Origin: an uncultured Desulfovibrio sp.
GTDB taxonomy: Bacteria > Desulfobacterota > Desulfovibrionia > Desulfovibrionales > Desulfovibrionaceae
Length of the DNA: 55,188 nt
Direction: 5' to 3'
Assembly: GCF_944324935.1 (NCBI RefSeq)
Contig: NZ_CALUYG010000016.1
Span: 1 to 55,188, forward strand
In this document: piece after piece, positions 52,951 through 55,188 of the stretch
Layout: every line of letters starts with the position of its first letter
Position numbering within the stretch: the first letter of the stretch is position 1
The notes under the pieces: generated by a model
Seen by the model: the letters and a program-made list of their open reading frames with translations, nothing else
Told to the model about the DNA's origin: nothing
Database searches by the model: none
Position numbers and translations under genes: made by a program

Positions 52951-53953
52951 AGTGATAATATTCCTTGAACCAGCTCACGAATTTCGCCATGCCCTCTTTC
53001 AGGGGCGTCAGCGGCGCAAAGCCCGTGGCGGCGGCAAGATCGTCGATGTCGGCCCAGGTCGCCCGCACGTCGCCGGGCTGCATGGGCAAAAGCTCCCGGC
53101 GGGCCGTGCGGCCGAGGGCTTCCTCCAGGGCGGCAATGAAGTCGTTGAGCTCCACTGTCCGGTTGTTGCCGATATTGTAGATGCGCCACGGGGCGCTGCT
53201 GGCAGCGGGATCGGGCGCATCGGCATCCCAGCGGGGATCGGGCCGGGCCGCCAGCGGCAGCAGGCGCACCATCCCCTCCACGATGTCGTCGATGTAGGTG
53301 AAGTCCCGGCGCATGCGGCCTTCATTGAAGACCTTGATGGGCTCGTCCCGCATGATGGCATGGGCGAAGAGCTGGAGCGCCATGTCCGGCCTGCCCCAGG
53401 GCCCGTACACCGTAAAGAAGCGCAGGCCTGTACAGGGCAGCCCGTAAAGATGGGCGTAGGCATGGGCCATGAGCTCGTTGCTTTTCTTGGTGGCGGCATA
53501 GAGGCTCACCGGATGGTTGACCGCGGCATGCTCGGAATAAGGCTGATGCGTGTTCAGGCCGTACACCGAGGAAGAGGAGGCAAAGACGAGGTGTTCCACC
53601 TTGTGGTGGCGGCAGCCTTCCAGCACGTTGCCGAAGCCCACCAGATTGGAGCTGATGTAGGAGGCAGGATTCTGCAGGCTGTAGCGCACCCCGGCCTGGG
53701 CGGCCAGATTGACCACATGGCTGAAGCCCTCGGCCGCAAAGAGCTTTTCCATGCCTGCGCCGTCGGCAAGATCCGCCTCGACGAAGCGGAAGCCGGGCCG
53801 CCCTTCCAGCCGGGCCAGCCGATCCCGCTTGAGCTGCACGTCGTAATAGTCATTGCAGTTGTCCAGCCCCACGACGCTGTGACCGTCCGTCACGAGCCGT
53901 TGTGCAAGGTGGTAGCCGATGAAGCCGGCAGCGCCGGTGACAAGCACATGCAT
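52943..53953 (-). CDS. UDP-glucuronate 4-epimerase-type SDR epimerase
   Basis: The 336-residue NAD-dependent epimerase has GAAGFIG at residues 7-13, the DNCNDYYDVQLKRDRL segment typical of UDP-glucuronate 4-epimerases (CapI group), and the Tyr152/Lys156 pair in SLYAATKKS. It would make UDP-galacturonate for LPS or another surface polymer. The ATG at 53953 has GGAGGGAGG upstream. It is the first gene of a two-gene transcript with the U32 peptidase. Confidence 0.92.
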   Translation of the reverse strand: MHVLVTGAAGFIGYHLAQRLVTDGHSVVGLDNCNDYYDVQLKRDRLARLEGRPGFRFVEADLADGAGMEKLFAAEGFSHVVNLAAQAGVRYSLQNPASYISSNLVGFGNVLEGCRHHKVEHLVFASSSSVYGLNTHQPYSEHAAVNHPVSLYAATKKSNELMAHAYAHLYGLPCTGLRFFTVYGPWGRPDMALQLFAHAIMRDEPIKVFNEGRMRRDFTYIDDIVEGMVRLLPLAARPDPRWDADAPDPAASSAPWRIYNIGNNRTVELNDFIAALEEALGRTARRELLPMQPGDVRATWADIDDLAAATGFAPLTPLKEGMAKFVSWFKEYYHYA

Positions 53954-54020
53954 GGTCTTGCTCCTCCCTCCTGAGAGTATGCCAGAAGATGCGCAGGGGC
54001 AAGCGGCTTTCCACGCCGCC

Positions 54021-54049
54021 TTGTCACTTGCGGGGCTTTCTGCTACAGA
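54021..54049 (+). promoter_or_regulatory. Candidate promoter of the 54057 gene (possible leaderless mRNA)
   Basis: TTGTCA (54021-54026) and TACAGA (54044-54049) are 17 bases apart. The predicted start site is next to the ATG at 54057, and no ribosome binding site is visible, so the mRNA may be leaderless. Confidence 0.4.
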
Positions 54050-54056
54050 CTGGTAC

Positions 54057-54905
54057 ATGAAAAAGCCCGCATCATCCACCACGACTCACGCGTCCCACTG
54101 GGCGGAAAGCCGCCACAAGGACGTCATCATCTATCTGCTTGTGGCCATCTTCCTGCTGGAGCTGGCCGTGGGCGGAGCCTCCGCCATCTACGGCATCATG
54201 CATGCCGAGCCCGTCGAGCCCGGCGGACCGCCGCTGCCGCGCTTTCCCTGGCTGGGCTGGGGGCTGGCCGCCCTGCTGCTGCCCGTGGGCCTCCTGCTGA
54301 TCCTGCATCTTTCCGGCCTGATGGTGGCCCGGACGCTGGAACGCCCGGCCGACGGGGAGACGCCTGCGGGAGCGCAGAACGCCGGGCAGGCTGCCGCAAC
54401 GCCTCTGCCGCCGCATGTGGAGCGCTTCTACAGCATCATACGCCATGCGCCCACGGTGGTCATCCTGCTCTCCCTGCTGGTCTTCGGCGGACTGCTGCTC
54501 TTCGTGGACGGGCTGGTGGACACGCTCGGCCATCTGGGCGGCGCGCTGCTGATCTATCTGCCCTGGATCGTGGGCGGACTCGTCATCTTCCTTACCGTCT
54601 GCTATGTGACCCGCCAGTTCTTCCTCTACCGGCATCATCAGATGGAGCGCGAATACGCCTTCCGTCAGACCGTGCTGGAACGCACCGGCATCATCCTGCT
54701 GCCTGACGGCAAAACGCCGCTGGAGATCCCGCCCGCGGCCCTCAATGCCCTGCCCGCCGCGGATCCCGCGTCCCAGCCGGCCGCTCCGATCGCGGAGATC
54801 CCTTCGGATGTCCCTCCTGCCCGGCCGGGCGATACGGCGGACGACATCGTTGATGCCGACATCTCCCCCGTCGCTCCCCCGGCGGACAACCACAAGCCGG
54901 CCTGA
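54057..54905 (+). CDS. Hypothetical membrane protein with four helices
   Basis: I do not recognise this 282-residue protein. Hydrophobic helices lie near residues 24-45, 62-82, 128-148 and 155-177, grouped in pairs with an Ala/Gly-rich loop between. The last 70 residues are Pro/Ala-rich and probably disordered. There is no signal peptide or known motif. It is divergent from the epimerase gene and ends before the convergent flagellin gene. Confidence 0.7.
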   Translation: MKKPASSTTTHASHWAESRHKDVIIYLLVAIFLLELAVGGASAIYGIMHAEPVEPGGPPLPRFPWLGWGLAALLLPVGLLLILHLSGLMVARTLERPADGETPAGAQNAGQAAATPLPPHVERFYSIIRHAPTVVILLSLLVFGGLLLFVDGLVDTLGHLGGALLIYLPWIVGGLVIFLTVCYVTRQFFLYRHHQMEREYAFRQTVLERTGIILLPDGKTPLEIPPAALNALPAADPASQPAAPIAEIPSDVPPARPGDTADDIVDADISPVAPPADNHKPA

Positions 54906-55024
54906 GCGCCGGACGACGCCTGCCGCTTTTGACCAGCCTGCCGCCCTTGACAGACCGCGGCAGGGTGGCGGCAAATCAAAAGAAGATTTTTGAGCTTGTG
55001 CGATGCTCGAGGCTTTTTGGAGAT

Positions 55025-55049
55025 CTCCCGCCTGGCGGGAGGCTTTCTT
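55025..55049 (+). terminator. Rho-independent terminator of the 54057 gene
   Basis: CTCCCGC (55025-55031) pairs with GCGGGAG (55035-55041) around CTG, followed by TTTCTT. Together with the following bases it nearly repeats the element at 45-77. Confidence 0.75.
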
Positions 55050-55054
55050 CATAC

Positions 55055-55083
55055 AAAAAGGGGAGGCTCTCGCGAGCCTCCCC
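55055..55083 (-). terminator. Rho-independent terminator of the flagellin gene
   Basis: A perfect 10-bp stem (55060-55069 with 55074-55083) with a 4-nt loop is followed on the minus strand by five T (55059-55055), 28 bp past the flagellin stop. Confidence 0.9.
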
Positions 55084-55111
55084 TGGAACGTTTCCTCGTT
55101 GAGGATGATGC

Positions 55112-55188
55112 TTAGCCGATGAGCTGCAGAGCCATCTGAGGCATGCTGTTGGCCTGCGAGAGCATGGCAACGGCGGACTGGGTGAGCA
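55112..55188 (-). CDS. Flagellin, C-terminal fragment (runs off the window)
   Basis: Only the last 25 codons are in the window. They read LTQSAVAMLSQANSMPQMALQLIG, the conserved flagellin C-terminal helix of the D0 domain. The rest lies to the right. Its presence supports motility together with the chemotaxis receptor. Confidence 0.93.
   Translation of the reverse strand, partial: LTQSAVAMLSQANSMPQMALQLIG

Overview
The window is GC-rich, gene-dense bacterial chromosome, most likely from a Desulfovibrio-type sulfate reducer (Desulfovibrionaceae). This rests on inference from gene content: a four-subunit ferredoxin-dependent 2-oxoacid oxidoreductase, a secreted CbiK cobaltochelatase behind a B12 riboswitch, paired phenylacetate-CoA-ligase-like proteins, flagellar and chemotaxis genes, and a flagellin C-terminus at the right edge. 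I see no insertion sequence, CRISPR array, prophage or rRNA. Two tRNAs (Phe-GAA, Ala-GGC) are present.

Layout. 1-6.1 kb: a tripartite RND efflux operon on the minus strand (adaptor, pump, outer-membrane lipoprotein). 6.4-10.6 kb: a membrane protein of unknown function, an XdhC-family protein and topA, all on the minus strand. 10.9-13.6 kb: three consecutive TraT-like lipoprotein genes, the first with a one-base frameshift. 13.9-18.0 kb: a VgrG3-C-terminal-type muramidase, a family 9 glycosyltransferase and two small helical proteins, possibly flagellar. 18.1-24.2 kb: tRNA-Phe, a CLC antiporter, a PaaK-like protein without the usual P-loop, a small helical protein, an EF-hand protein and a YgiQ radical-SAM protein. 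24.7-28.8 kb: tRNA-Ala, an aspartate-type aminotransferase, SfsA, a small membrane protein and a second PaaK-like ligase. A structured repeat of about 110 bp lies just after the first PaaK-like gene and again just before the second. 28.9-30.0 kb: cobalamin riboswitch and cbiK.

The most interesting region is 30.2-36.2 kb. Six co-directional genes encode a class I amidotransferase, a PEP-synthase-like kinase, a CTP-type nucleotidyltransferase, two tandem paralogous SAM methyltransferases and a CysC-like kinase. This is the enzyme set known from Campylobacter jejuni (Cj1415-Cj1420) that makes the O-methyl phosphoramidate modification of the capsule. I infer that this organism makes an activated, probably methylated phosphoramidate from glutamine, ATP and CTP. 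No phosphoramidate transferase is visible in the window, so the acceptor is unknown.

36.3-43.4 kb holds a DMT-family exporter, the korDABC operon, a DUF1036-type secreted protein, an AsnB-like protein whose glutaminase domain has lost key residues, and an ArsR-type regulator. 43.4-49.6 kb holds a 1328-residue fusion (LplT-like MFS, PlsC acyltransferase, acyl carrier domain and AMP-forming ligase) and a chemotaxis receptor. 49.7-55.2 kb, mostly on the minus strand, holds a TrmN6-like methyltransferase, a U32 peptidase translationally coupled to a UDP-glucuronate-type epimerase, a plus-strand membrane protein and the end of a flagellin gene. Similar pairs of convergent terminators occur at both ends of the window.
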